From positions 124,001 through 188,000 of the forward strand of contig NZ_SMCR01000003.1 in NCBI RefSeq assembly GCF_004343195.1: 64,000 nt of DNA, read 5' to 3'. The DNA comes from Biostraticola tofi. Its GTDB lineage: Bacteria > Pseudomonadota > Gammaproteobacteria > Enterobacterales > Enterobacteriaceae. The notes under the pieces are model-generated. The model ran no database searches. It had not been told where the DNA came from and worked only from the letters and a program-made list of their open reading frames with translations. The translations under genes and the position numbers were made by a program. This document shows, one piece after another, positions 38,299 through 46,639 of this stretch; the first letter of the stretch is position 1; each line of letters opens with the position of its first letter.

Positions 38299-39236
38299 TC
38301 GAATTCAAACAGGTGGGAAAATACTTTAACGGTAAACCGGCGATTGAACACCTCGATCTTAATATCGCCAAGGGCGAATTTACCGTGCTGATTGGCACCT
38401 CTGGTTCGGGCAAGTCCACTACGCTCAAAATGATCAATCGACTGATTGAGCATGATCAGGGCAAAATCCTGTTTGCCGGCGAGGAGATCCATAACTTCAA
38501 GCCAGAAGAACTGCGGCGCAGGATGGGTTATGCCATTCAGTCGATTGGCCTTTTTCCCCACTGGACCGTGGAAAAAAATATCGCCACGGTGCCGCAACTG
38601 CTGAAATGGCCGCGAGCAAAAATCCGCGATCGGGTTACCGAACTGCTCGAGCTGCTGCATCTGGATGCCGAGCAGTTCCGTCATCGCTTTCCCCATCAGC
38701 TGTCCGGCGGTCAGCAACAACGGGTCGGTGTCGCCCGTGCGCTGGCGGCCAATCCCGATGTGTTGCTGATGGATGAACCCTTTGGAGCGCTCGATCCGGT
38801 GACCCGTGCCTCCATGCAGGCGGAAATCGTCCGCATCCATCGCCTTTCCGGCCGAACGCTGGTGCTGGTAACTCATGATATCGACGAAGCGCTGACCCTG
38901 GCCGACCGGATCATCCTGCTGGACAACGGCAAAGTGGTCCAGCAGGGCACACCGCAGCAGATGCTGCTGCAGCCTGCCACCCCTTTCGTGCGTGCGTTTT
39001 TTGGTCAGGATGATATCGGCATCAGATTGCTGGGACTCGGTACGGCAGGCAGCCATGCCCGGCCAGGCGAACAACTGCCCGGCATAGCGGTTGCTGCCAG
39101 CTTGTCTCTGCGCGAAGCACTATCGATATTTATTGCGCGGCAGGCTGAGCAATTGCCGGTTGCCGGCGAGGATGGCAAGGTGGTCGGCGTGCTGCATTTC
39201 AGAGACCTGATAAAGCCGGTGAAGGGGGAGGGGTAG
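38295..39236 (+). CDS. yehX: OsmF-transporter ATPase YehX
   Basis: 313-residue ATPase of the OpuCA/ProV type. Walker A GTSGSGKST, signature LSGGQQQRVG, Walker B VLLMDEP and switch VTHDIDEAL; one CBS-like segment at the C-terminus (LREALSIFIARQ ... GKVVGVLHFRDLI) as in its E. coli homologue. Directly adjoined by yehW. Confidence 0.93.
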   Translation: MIEFKQVGKYFNGKPAIEHLDLNIAKGEFTVLIGTSGSGKSTTLKMINRLIEHDQGKILFAGEEIHNFKPEELRRRMGYAIQSIGLFPHWTVEKNIATVPQLLKWPRAKIRDRVTELLELLHLDAEQFRHRFPHQLSGGQQQRVGVARALAANPDVLLMDEPFGALDPVTRASMQAEIVRIHRLSGRTLVLVTHDIDEALTLADRIILLDNGKVVQQGTPQQMLLQPATPFVRAFFGQDDIGIRLLGLGTAGSHARPGEQLPGIAVAASLSLREALSIFIARQAEQLPVAGEDGKVVGVLHFRDLIKPVKGEG

Positions 39237-39980
39237 ATGAGGCGCCGTGTTCTGACCGATCCACTTTGGTGGTGCCTGGCCCTGCTGCTGCTGCTGATGT
39301 TCGGCATGCCCTGGTTCAAGGGGCTGTTCAGTTTTCTATTCCCGTCGCTTGCCAGACCGGTCTATCTGCAGGACAGCTTTGCGGTACTCGCCTGGGCCCA
39401 TATGAAACTGGTGGTGATATCGAGCGTTATCGCCGTTTTGCTCGGGGTAGGTGCGGGGGTCGCGGTGACGCGTCGGGCCGGGCGAGAATTTCGTTCCCTG
39501 ACAGAAACCCTGGTCGCCGTAGGCCAGACTTTTCCACCGGTGGCGGTGCTGGCGGTAGCGGTACCGGTTATGGGATTTGGCGAGCAACCGGCCATTATCG
39601 CCCTGGTGCTTTATGGCCTGCTGCCTATTGTGCAGGGAACGCTAACCGGCATTGATACCGTCCCGGGCGCTATCCGCGAGACGGCGGCCGGTGCCGGCAT
39701 GACCCGCTGGCAAATTCTGACCCGCGTTGAACTGCCTCTCGCCGCCCCAGTGATTATCGCCGGTATCCGAACATCGATCATGATCAATATCGGCACCGCC
39801 GCCATTGCGGCGACGGTCGGCACCAAAACCCTGGGTTCGCCGATTATCATCGGACTGAGCGGTTTCAATACTGCCTACATACTGCAGGGGGCCGTGCTGG
39901 TCGCTTTGCTGGCCATTGTCACCGATCTGGTGTTCGAGCGCTGGTTATCCCGTCTGGATCGGCGTGCCGGCCGGGCGTGA
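39237..39980 (+). CDS. yehW: OsmF-transporter permease YehW
   Basis: 247-residue second permease; EAA motif in [20 protein letters not shown] and [14 protein letters not shown] typical of betaine-type permeases. Starts immediately after the yehX stop (TAGATG). Last gene of the block that corresponds to E. coli 47-48 min; the next gene, dinG, belongs to E. coli 18 min. Confidence 0.93.
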   Translation: MRRRVLTDPLWWCLALLLLLMFGMPWFKGLFSFLFPSLARPVYLQDSFAVLAWAHMKLVVISSVIAVLLGVGAGVAVTRRAGREFRSLTETLVAVGQTFPPVAVLAVAVPVMGFGEQPAIIALVLYGLLPIVQGTLTGIDTVPGAIRETAAGAGMTRWQILTRVELPLAAPVIIAGIRTSIMINIGTAAIAATVGTKTLGSPIIIGLSGFNTAYILQGAVLVALLAIVTDLVFERWLSRLDRRAGRA

Positions 39981-40027
39981 ATGGATCTCATCGACCGCAG
40001 TCAGCGACGCAGCGGTTTTTACTTAGG

Positions 40028-40132
40028 TCAACTGTGGACGATGACGATATAGCCTGCGAGCATTACGCCGCCTATTGCGCCAAGCGCGCAGAGCGAAATC
40101 AGGCCGAATACGCCGGCGCGAACAAGATTCAT
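40028..40132 (-). CDS. Candidate small membrane protein, 34 residues
   Basis: Not recognised. The minus strand between yehW and dinG encodes MNLVRAGVFGLISLCALG followed by AIGGVMLAGYIVIVHS, a single long hydrophobic helix with a short charged start. An AAGGA ribosome-binding site lies nine bases before this ATG; another in-frame ATG three codons upstream touches the AAGGA and is less likely. The gene ends inside the yehW-dinG spacer and is convergent with yehW. The plus strand of the same stretch has a hydrophilic 63-codon frame overlapping yehW, judged a shadow. Support is the ribosome-binding site and composition only. Confidence 0.5.
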   Translation of the reverse strand: MNLVRAGVFGLISLCALGAIGGVMLAGYIVIVHS

Positions 40133-40231
40133 TGTTTTCATTCCTTATCAGGGCATGGGGCATTATAAGTGCTCGGCGGCAGGAAACAAGCCGTCAGGGC
40201 AACTGCTGTACGGTGACTTTTTTTGCGACGC

Positions 40232-40251
40232 CCCTGCAGATATGTACAGTA
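40232..40251. promoter_or_regulatory. LexA (SOS) box of dinG
   Basis: CCCTGCAGATATGTACAGTA: CTG-N10-CAG with an AT-rich centre, close to the consensus CTGT-N8-ACAG (one half-site is CTGC). It overlaps a possible promoter TTGCGA (40223-40228) / TACAGT (40245-40250), about 65 bp before the dinG start. dinG is a LexA-regulated gene in E. coli. Confidence 0.8.
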
Positions 40252-40316
40252 TCAGGCTGACGCCGTCGCCGGTCTGTGTGACAATACCGGTCCTGTTGAT
40301 TACATTATGAAGGCTC

Positions 40317-42413
40317 ATGTCGCTGTCCGTTGCTACCAAAGCGCAAATCCACGACTGGTATAAAGCGCTGCAGAAACATATCCCGGATTTCATTTCGCGC
40401 GCTCCTCAGCGTCAAATGATTGCCGAGGTCGCACGCACGCTTGGCGGCGAAAGCGAACGGCATCTGGCGATTGAAGCGCCCACCGGGGTCGGCAAAACCC
40501 TGTCGTACCTGATTCCGGGTATCGCCATCAGCCGCGCCGAAGAAAAACCGCTGGTCGTTAGTACCGCCAACGTAGCCCTGCAGGATCAAATCTTCAGTAA
40601 AGATCTGCCGCTGCTGCGAAAAATCATTCCGGATCTGAAATTCACCGGCGCCTTCGGTCGTCGGCGCTATGTCTGTCCGCGCAATCTGGCCATCCTCGCG
40701 GCGGATACCGCCTTTCAGGGCGACCTGATGCTGTTTCTGGATGAAGAGATGGCGCCGGCCACCGGCGCTGAGCAGGCACTCTGCGTTTCGCTGCAAAAAG
40801 CGCTGGCAAGCTTTGCCTGGGACGGCCTGCGCGATCATTATACGCAAACCGTCAATGATCCGCTGTGGTCCAGGCTCAGTACCGACAAAGCCAACTGCCT
40901 CGGGCGTAATTGCCATTATTTTCGTGAGTGCCCGTTTTTTCTGGCGCGCAAGGAAATTGAAAACGCCGATGTGGTGGTCGCCAATCATGCGCTGGTGATG
41001 GCGGCAATGGAGAGCGAATCGGTGCTGCCGGAGGCAAAAAACATGCTGTTGGTGCTTGATGAAGGGCACCACCTGCCTGACGTCGCTCGTGATGCTCTGG
41101 AGATGGAGGGGGAAATCACCCTGACGTTCGTCTCACATCAGCTGGATCAGTTTATGCGTCAGACGGAACAGGTACTGGCGCAATTCCGCCCGGCCAAACC
41201 TCCCCGACTCAGCGAAGCCGGCCGGCTGAAAAACCACTGCGACGAGATACTGGCGCTGGTGCTGGCATTTGGCCAGCAGGCCGCCGGTTTTTTGCCCAGG
41301 GACAGTGTGCAGGCGGAACACCGGTTTGAGATGGGACAGCTGCCGCCTGAAATGACCGAAATCGCCGCCAGGCTGCACAAGCTTGCGGAAGAGCTGCGGA
41401 TGCTGGCGGAATTCATTCTTGACGATCTGAGCGAGAAAACCGCCAAGCATGACATCGTCAAACTCCACCAGGCGCTGCTGCAGCAGAGCCGCAGCCTGGG
41501 ATACTGGGAATCGACCGCCCGGCTATGGAAACTTGCCGCGCTGCAGGAGGCTTCCAATGCGCCGATTTCCAAATGGCTGACGCGTGAAATGGGCGAGAAT
41601 GGCGCCCACTTGTATCTGCACTGCGTCGGCATCCGCGTCAGCAGCCAGTTGGAAAAACTGCTGTGGTCCCGGGTGCCCCACGTGGTGGTCACTTCGGCGA
41701 CGCTGCGTTCGCTACAAAGCTTTAAGCGCATGCAGGAGCTTTCCGGGCTAAAGGAGCGCGCCGGGGATCGCTTTATCGCGCTTGACTCCCCCTTTGATCA
41801 CCGCCATCAGGGCAAACTGGTTATCCCGCTGATGGACAATGAACCGGTAATGGCCCGTGAAGCCGAGCACATCGAGGAGATGGCGCGTTTCTTCCAGGCC
41901 GAGCTTGCCGCCGGTCTTCATCATGGCATGCTGGTGCTGTTTGCCAGTCATCGGGCGATGCAGCTATTCCTGACCCACCTTGCCAGCCAGAGGCTCTGCC
42001 TGCTGGTGCAAGGAGACCAGCCACGCTATCGGCTGGTTGAAGCACACCGCCGCCGGGTGGAGGCAGGCAAGACCAGCGTGCTGGTGGGTCTGCAGTCGTT
42101 TGCCGAAGGGCTGGATCTGAAAGGCGAATTGCTGACCCAGGTCCATATCCACAAAATTGCCTTCCCCCCTATTGACAGCCCGGTAGTACTGACCGAAGGT
42201 GAATGGCTCAAAAGCCAGCAACGGCACCCGTTTGAGGTGCAGAGCCTGCCTGTCGCCTCATTCAACTTGATACAGCAAGTGGGGCGTCTTATCCGCAGCC
42301 ATGCATGCACTGGCGAAATCGTGATTTATGATCGTCGGTTGCTGAGTAAAGCGTACGGGGCCAGGCTGCTGGCGGCGCTGCCGGTATTTCCGATCGAGCA
42401 GCGCGCGGTCTGA
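40317..42413 (+). CDS. dinG: ATP-dependent DNA helicase DinG
   Basis: XPD-like 5'-3' helicase that unwinds R-loops and replication-blocking structures. Walker A EAPTGVGKT, four iron-sulfur cysteines (RYVCPRN and NCLGRNCHYFRECPF), DEAH-type box LVLDEGHHL, and C-terminal motif VI QQVGRLIRS. 698 residues (E. coli 716). SOS-regulated by the LexA box upstream. Confidence 0.95.
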   Translation: MSLSVATKAQIHDWYKALQKHIPDFISRAPQRQMIAEVARTLGGESERHLAIEAPTGVGKTLSYLIPGIAISRAEEKPLVVSTANVALQDQIFSKDLPLLRKIIPDLKFTGAFGRRRYVCPRNLAILAADTAFQGDLMLFLDEEMAPATGAEQALCVSLQKALASFAWDGLRDHYTQTVNDPLWSRLSTDKANCLGRNCHYFRECPFFLARKEIENADVVVANHALVMAAMESESVLPEAKNMLLVLDEGHHLPDVARDALEMEGEITLTFVSHQLDQFMRQTEQVLAQFRPAKPPRLSEAGRLKNHCDEILALVLAFGQQAAGFLPRDSVQAEHRFEMGQLPPEMTEIAARLHKLAEELRMLAEFILDDLSEKTAKHDIVKLHQALLQQSRSLGYWESTARLWKLAALQEASNAPISKWLTREMGENGAHLYLHCVGIRVSSQLEKLLWSRVPHVVVTSATLRSLQSFKRMQELSGLKERAGDRFIALDSPFDHRHQGKLVIPLMDNEPVMAREAEHIEEMARFFQAELAAGLHHGMLVLFASHRAMQLFLTHLASQRLCLLVQGDQPRYRLVEAHRRRVEAGKTSVLVGLQSFAEGLDLKGELLTQVHIHKIAFPPIDSPVVLTEGEWLKSQQRHPFEVQSLPVASFNLIQQVGRLIRSHACTGEIVIYDRRLLSKAYGARLLAALPVFPIEQRAV

Positions 42414-42554
42414 ACCCAGCCGGTGCGTGGAGGCGTTCGCCCGCTGCAGCACCGAGTGACGGGGTGTTGCCGGCCGGCCCGCCAGTGTAACGGCAGGCCA
42501 GCCGATTGACGGCGATATATCATGGGCGGCAGAGACAACACAAAGGGATGGCCT

Positions 42555-43535
42555 ATGGATTACACTAAGATCATTAAAGAGATAGGCCGCGGCAAGCATC
42601 ACGCGCGCAGTCTCGACCAGCCGACAGCCCTGGCGCTTTATCGGGCGATGCTGGCCGGTGAAGTGCCTGACCTTGAACTGGGCGGCATCCTCATTGCATT
42701 CCGCATCAAGGCTGAGGCCGAAGAGGAAATGCTCGGCTTCTATCAGGCGATGCAGGAGCGGGTGATGCCGCTGCAGGCGCCGGCGGATATGCCGCCGCCC
42801 ATCGTTATACCCAGCTATAACGGTGCCCGCAAACAGGCCAACCTCACCCCCTTGCTGGCCATGGCGCTATCCACGCTCGGTTTCCCGGTAGTGGTGCATG
42901 GCGTCAGCCATGATCCCGCCCGGGTAACCAGCGCGGAGATCTTCCGGGCGCTTGGCATTCATCCGCCGACCCGCCGTGAAGATGCGCAAAGTGCGTTGAT
43001 AATGCAAAGAAAACCGCTATTCCTGCCGATTAAGCTGATGTCGCCGGAAATGGATTCACAGCTTAATCTGCGCTGGCGTATGGGCGTCAGGAACAGCGCC
43101 CACACCCTGGCCAAGCTGGCGACGCCGTTTCATCATCATCTGCACTGGCGGCTGGCCAGCGTTTCGCATCCAGAATATGTGCCCCGGGTAGCGGCGTTTT
43201 TCACCGCCATCAATGCCAGCGGCCTGCTGATGAACGGCACCGAAGGCGAGACCTATGCCAATCCTCAGCGCATGGCCAGGATTATCGGACTTCACCGAGG
43301 TGAACAGGAACTGTTGCTGGATCCGCAACAGTACCCACTGCCGCCGCTGTCTTCCCAGCCGGAGGGGCGAGATGCGCTCAGTACCGCCCGCTGGACCGAA
43401 GCCTGCCTGCGAGGAGAGCTTGCCTTGCCGGATGCTATCCGGCTGCAGCTCGCCTGCTGCCTGAAAGCCACCGGACAGGCGGACGGGATTGCCAGCGCGC
43501 TTGACACTATCGACCGGGCATTCAGTCCCGGCTGA
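42555..43535 (+). CDS. ybiB: YbiB family protein (anthranilate phosphoribosyltransferase-like fold)
   Basis: 326-residue TrpD2-type protein; the family binds nucleic acid and lacks anthranilate phosphoribosyltransferase activity. Sequence follows E. coli YbiB (DYTKIIKEIGRGKHHAR, PDLELGGILIAFRIK, VIPSYNGARKQANLTPLLA, RWRMGVRNSAHTLAKLATPF). ATG at 42555 with AAAGGG upstream gives the E. coli start; the frame is open eleven codons earlier. Located after dinG as in E. coli, where ybiB is SOS-linked. Probably read with dinG. Confidence 0.93.
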   Translation: MDYTKIIKEIGRGKHHARSLDQPTALALYRAMLAGEVPDLELGGILIAFRIKAEAEEEMLGFYQAMQERVMPLQAPADMPPPIVIPSYNGARKQANLTPLLAMALSTLGFPVVVHGVSHDPARVTSAEIFRALGIHPPTRREDAQSALIMQRKPLFLPIKLMSPEMDSQLNLRWRMGVRNSAHTLAKLATPFHHHLHWRLASVSHPEYVPRVAAFFTAINASGLLMNGTEGETYANPQRMARIIGLHRGEQELLLDPQQYPLPPLSSQPEGRDALSTARWTEACLRGELALPDAIRLQLACCLKATGQADGIASALDTIDRAFSPG

Positions 43536-43595
43536 CTCAACCTATCGGCCGGACATCAAAGGGACGGCGTTTTCAGCAAGGGGTAATGACTCGCT

Positions 43596-45452
43596 ATGCA
43601 ACAGGCACTTGAGTATTTTAATCGTCTCAATCAGGACTATCTGGCGGTCCACCAGGCGAAAGAAGATCTGTTTTGGCAGAATTATATGGCTATCGGCGCT
43701 GCAGATGTCCCTGAGCGCTTCGCTGAGGCCGAAACGGCCTATAAACGCTTTATTTCATCACCGTCCAGGCCGGCCGAGCTGCGTGAATATATCGCCGGGC
43801 TGCATGGCCTTCCCGCAGGTCAGGAACGGGACGCGCTGTTGCATGGCCTCAATGGCTGGGCGCGATTCTTTGACTGTAATGTCATCGAGGATGCTGAGGC
43901 TCAAGCGCTGATGGACCAGATCATCGCCGCTGAAAACAGCCTGTATATCCGCCGCAAAACGCAGGTGCTCAGGCATCAGGACGGCAGCGACGAGCCGGTG
44001 CCGGCGACGCTTGGTGAGCTCCTGACCAATCAGGCCAATAACGACGATGAAGCCTGTCGGCGGAGTTCTCATCTGGCACTTAATCAGCTGGAGCTATGGC
44101 TGGTGAATAACGGTTTCCCCGAACTGGTCCGGTTGCGCAATCAGTTCGCCCGCCGAATGGGATACCGGAATTTTTTTGATTACAAGGTTAACAAGACAGA
44201 ACAGATGACCCCAGAGCAGCTGTTCGCCATTCTTGAAAGCTTTGAATCCCAGACCCGCGATGCCAACGTGAATAGCCTCAGGGTCCTGGCGCAGGCGAAA
44301 GGGCAAAGCGCTTTGGAGCCCTGGAATATACGCTATGCCAGCGCCGGAGACGTCACCCGCCAGCTGGACCCCTATCTGCCGTTCTCGCAATCGTTGCGCC
44401 GTTGGGTAGACAGTTTTAAACGGCTGCATATCGGTTTTCGCGGTGCCGCCATGCAGCTGGATCTGCTGGTGCGCAAGGACAAGTATGAAAACGGGTTTAT
44501 GCATGGCCCGGTCCCACCGTTCTGGCATAACGGCGGTTGGGTGCCGGCCAGACTGAATTTTACCAGCCTGGCCCGGCCGGATCAGATCGGCAGCGGCATC
44601 AGCGGCATCAATACCCTGTTCCACGAAGGAGGGCATGCGGCGCATTTTTCCAATATCACCCAGAACGCACCGTGTTTTTCCCAGGAGTTTCCGCCGACCT
44701 CAATGGCCTATGCCGAAACCCAGTCGATGTTCTGCGACAGCCTGCTTGACGATGCCGACTGGCTGAAGCGCTATGCGCTCAATGCTGATAATGAACCGAT
44801 TCCTGACGCGCTGATCCATCAGTCGATTGCTGCACGCCAGCCGATGCGCGCTTTCAATGAACGGCATATTCTGCTGGTGCCTTACTTTGAATGGGCGCTG
44901 TATCAGTGGGAGGATGAAAAGCTGACGCCGGAGAATATTATTGCTCTGGCGCGCCAGACCGAGCTGAAGATCCTGGGGGTGAGCGGCAGCCCGCGGCCCA
45001 CCATGGCCATACCTCACCTGCTGTCACAGGAATCAGCCTGTTCCTATCAGGGCTACCTGCTGGCGCTGATGGCGGTTGAACAGACCCGGCATTTCTTCCT
45101 TGAGCGCGACGGCTATCTGACGGACAATCCGGCTATCGGACCCGATCTGGCCCGGCATTATTGGGCCCCAGGCAACAGCGTCAGCCATAACGATACGCTA
45201 CTGAGGCTGACCGGCGAGGGTTTTAATCCGGCCTATCTGGCTGAGGTCTGCAATCAGACGGTAGACCAGGCCTGGCAACTGGCCCGTGCAACCATGGATA
45301 AAGCCGCGCTGCGGCCGCAGCCGGCGGCTGATTTCGACCTGCAGGCGTCAATACGGATTATCGATGGCGAACTGACACTGGCATCTAATCAGCAAGGCGA
45401 TGAAGACATGTGCTGGGCGTTTGAGCAGGCGATAACCAAAAGATATGGCTGA
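43596..45452 (+). CDS. M3-family (oligoendopeptidase F-like) metallopeptidase
   Basis: 618-residue cytoplasmic zinc peptidase. The zinc motif HEGGHAAH starts at residue 343, with the downstream glutamate ligand in PTSMAYAETQSMF. No signal peptide. The family degrades oligopeptides of about 6-20 residues. Not part of the E. coli neighbourhood, which has ybiC here. Base composition is like that of the neighbours. Confidence 0.88.
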   Translation: MQQALEYFNRLNQDYLAVHQAKEDLFWQNYMAIGAADVPERFAEAETAYKRFISSPSRPAELREYIAGLHGLPAGQERDALLHGLNGWARFFDCNVIEDAEAQALMDQIIAAENSLYIRRKTQVLRHQDGSDEPVPATLGELLTNQANNDDEACRRSSHLALNQLELWLVNNGFPELVRLRNQFARRMGYRNFFDYKVNKTEQMTPEQLFAILESFESQTRDANVNSLRVLAQAKGQSALEPWNIRYASAGDVTRQLDPYLPFSQSLRRWVDSFKRLHIGFRGAAMQLDLLVRKDKYENGFMHGPVPPFWHNGGWVPARLNFTSLARPDQIGSGISGINTLFHEGGHAAHFSNITQNAPCFSQEFPPTSMAYAETQSMFCDSLLDDADWLKRYALNADNEPIPDALIHQSIAARQPMRAFNERHILLVPYFEWALYQWEDEKLTPENIIALARQTELKILGVSGSPRPTMAIPHLLSQESACSYQGYLLALMAVEQTRHFFLERDGYLTDNPAIGPDLARHYWAPGNSVSHNDTLLRLTGEGFNPAYLAEVCNQTVDQAWQLARATMDKAALRPQPAADFDLQASIRIIDGELTLASNQQGDEDMCWAFEQAITKRYG

Positions 45453-45610
45453 GGTGATTATGCCTCGCCCCTGAGGGCGGCGAGGCCACCAGAACGCGGT
45501 TTACCGCATGCGGTGCTGATTAACCTGAGCGTTAGATATCATTATGTTCACTGGCTGGGGCTGTAATGAACTGTCGGGTGAAGGATCTTTTGCCTGAGGC
45601 AACAAGAGGG

Positions 45611-45635
45611 ACCTGCTACCAGGTTTGTAGCAGGT
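45611..45635 (-). terminator. Hairpin right after the small secreted-protein gene
   Basis: Perfect nine-bp stem ACCTGCTAC / GTAGCAGGT with a seven-base loop. On the minus strand it begins two bases after the stop of the 73-residue gene, so it probably ends that transcript; it is followed only by a mixed pyrimidine stretch. Confidence 0.55.
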
Positions 45636-45636
45636 A

Positions 45637-45858
45637 TCAATCCTGATGATAAACCGGGCTGTAGCCTTTCACTGCCTGACTATTGCTGGTAAGGACCTGT
45701 CGTGGGCAACTGCCGGCGGTTTCGGCGGTGGTCTTGTCAATGCAGGCGCTGTCAGTTCTGATGTTCCTGGGCATATCGGGAACGCTTGAGGCCCAGGCGG
45801 TGCAGGTTGCCAGGCTTGCTGCCAGCAGCAGTGAATGAGAATAAATTGATAGTTTCAT
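45637..45858 (-). CDS. Small predicted secreted protein, 73 residues
   Basis: Not recognised. Signal peptide MKLSIYSHSLLLAASLATCTAWA with a good A-W-A cleavage site, giving a mature part of about 50 residues with two cysteines (SACIDKT and GSCPRQ), which could form a disulfide in the periplasm. The upstream region is AT-rich, as for a promoter; the ribosome-binding site is weak. A strong hairpin follows the stop. It occupies about the place of the secreted protein gene ybiJ in E. coli but shows no similarity to it. Confidence 0.6.
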   Translation of the reverse strand: MKLSIYSHSLLLAASLATCTAWASSVPDMPRNIRTDSACIDKTTAETAGSCPRQVLTSNSQAVKGYSPVYHQD

Positions 45859-45987
45859 AATAATAACTGAGTAAATAATATCATATTAGATGCTTATGAT
45901 ACTCTTATTTATCAGTAATAACACAGGTGATTATTGAAAAAGTTATTCATCTTTTTTGATGCAGCTGTTCGGTGATAGTCTCAGCTC

Positions 45988-46617
45988 TCAGTCACCCGGA
46001 CGAAACAGGTCAAAACGCAACTCATCACTGATGCCGTAGTATGCGCTAGGCCCACCTGCGCGCAGTATCGGCTGGGCGGCTGCGGTCTGGTAAATCCCTT
46101 CAGCATCCAGCAGCGACCTTTCAATATGCACACCAATCACTTCTCCCAGCACCAGCCAGGTATCAAGTTGCCGGGCGTCAGCAGCCCGCAGTTGGATGCA
46201 CTGGGTCAGCCGGCATTCGAAATTGACCGGGCTTTCGGCAACTCGGTGGGCAGACACCTGTTCTCCTTTCACCGCCGTCAGGCCGGCCAGTTCAAATTCG
46301 TCTTCACCGGCCGGCAGGGGCGCTGAACAACGATTCATCGCTTCGGCCAAAGGACGGGTCGCCAGGTTCCAGACAAATTCCCCGGTGGCGACAATGTTGG
46401 CGACGCTGTCTTTCCAGCCCACGCTGCTGAAGCCGATAATGGGCGGATGATAATTGAAACAGTTAAAAAAACTGTAGGGCGCCAGGTTACGCTGCCCATG
46501 TTCGCTGACCGAGGCTATCCAGCCGATAGGCCTTGGCCCGATAATGGCATTAAGCGGATCATGGGGCAGACCATGGCCGTTACGGGGTTCATAATAATGT
46601 CTGGATTGACTATTCAC
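45988..46617 (-). CDS. Flavin reductase family protein
   Basis: 209-residue FMN-binding split-barrel protein (flavin reductase-like / DIM6-NTAB family), with DPLNAIIGPRPIGWIAS and YSFFNCFNYHPPIIGFSS that bind FMN in this family. Likely reduces flavin or works as a partner of an oxygenase; no partner is visible. GTG start at 46617 with CGGAG seven bases upstream, 22 bp after the ybiO stop; a longer frame into ybiO is rejected. Probably co-transcribed with ybiO. Confidence 0.85.
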   Translation of the reverse strand: MNSQSRHYYEPRNGHGLPHDPLNAIIGPRPIGWIASVSEHGQRNLAPYSFFNCFNYHPPIIGFSSVGWKDSVANIVATGEFVWNLATRPLAEAMNRCSAPLPAGEDEFELAGLTAVKGEQVSAHRVAESPVNFECRLTQCIQLRAADARQLDTWLVLGEVIGVHIERSLLDAEGIYQTAAAQPILRAGGPSAYYGISDELRFDLFRPGD

Positions 46618-46639
46618 ATTTGCTCCGTTATGCGCATCG

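Noticed and set aside
37752-39074. 440-codon open frame on the minus strand
   Set aside because: It lies fully antisense to yehY and yehX, both clearly conserved; no ribosome-binding site or recognisable protein family.
39977-40168. 63-codon plus-strand frame at the end of yehW
   Set aside because: Hydrophilic low-quality translation overlapping yehW; the minus-strand hydrophobic ORF with AAGGA explains the stretch better.
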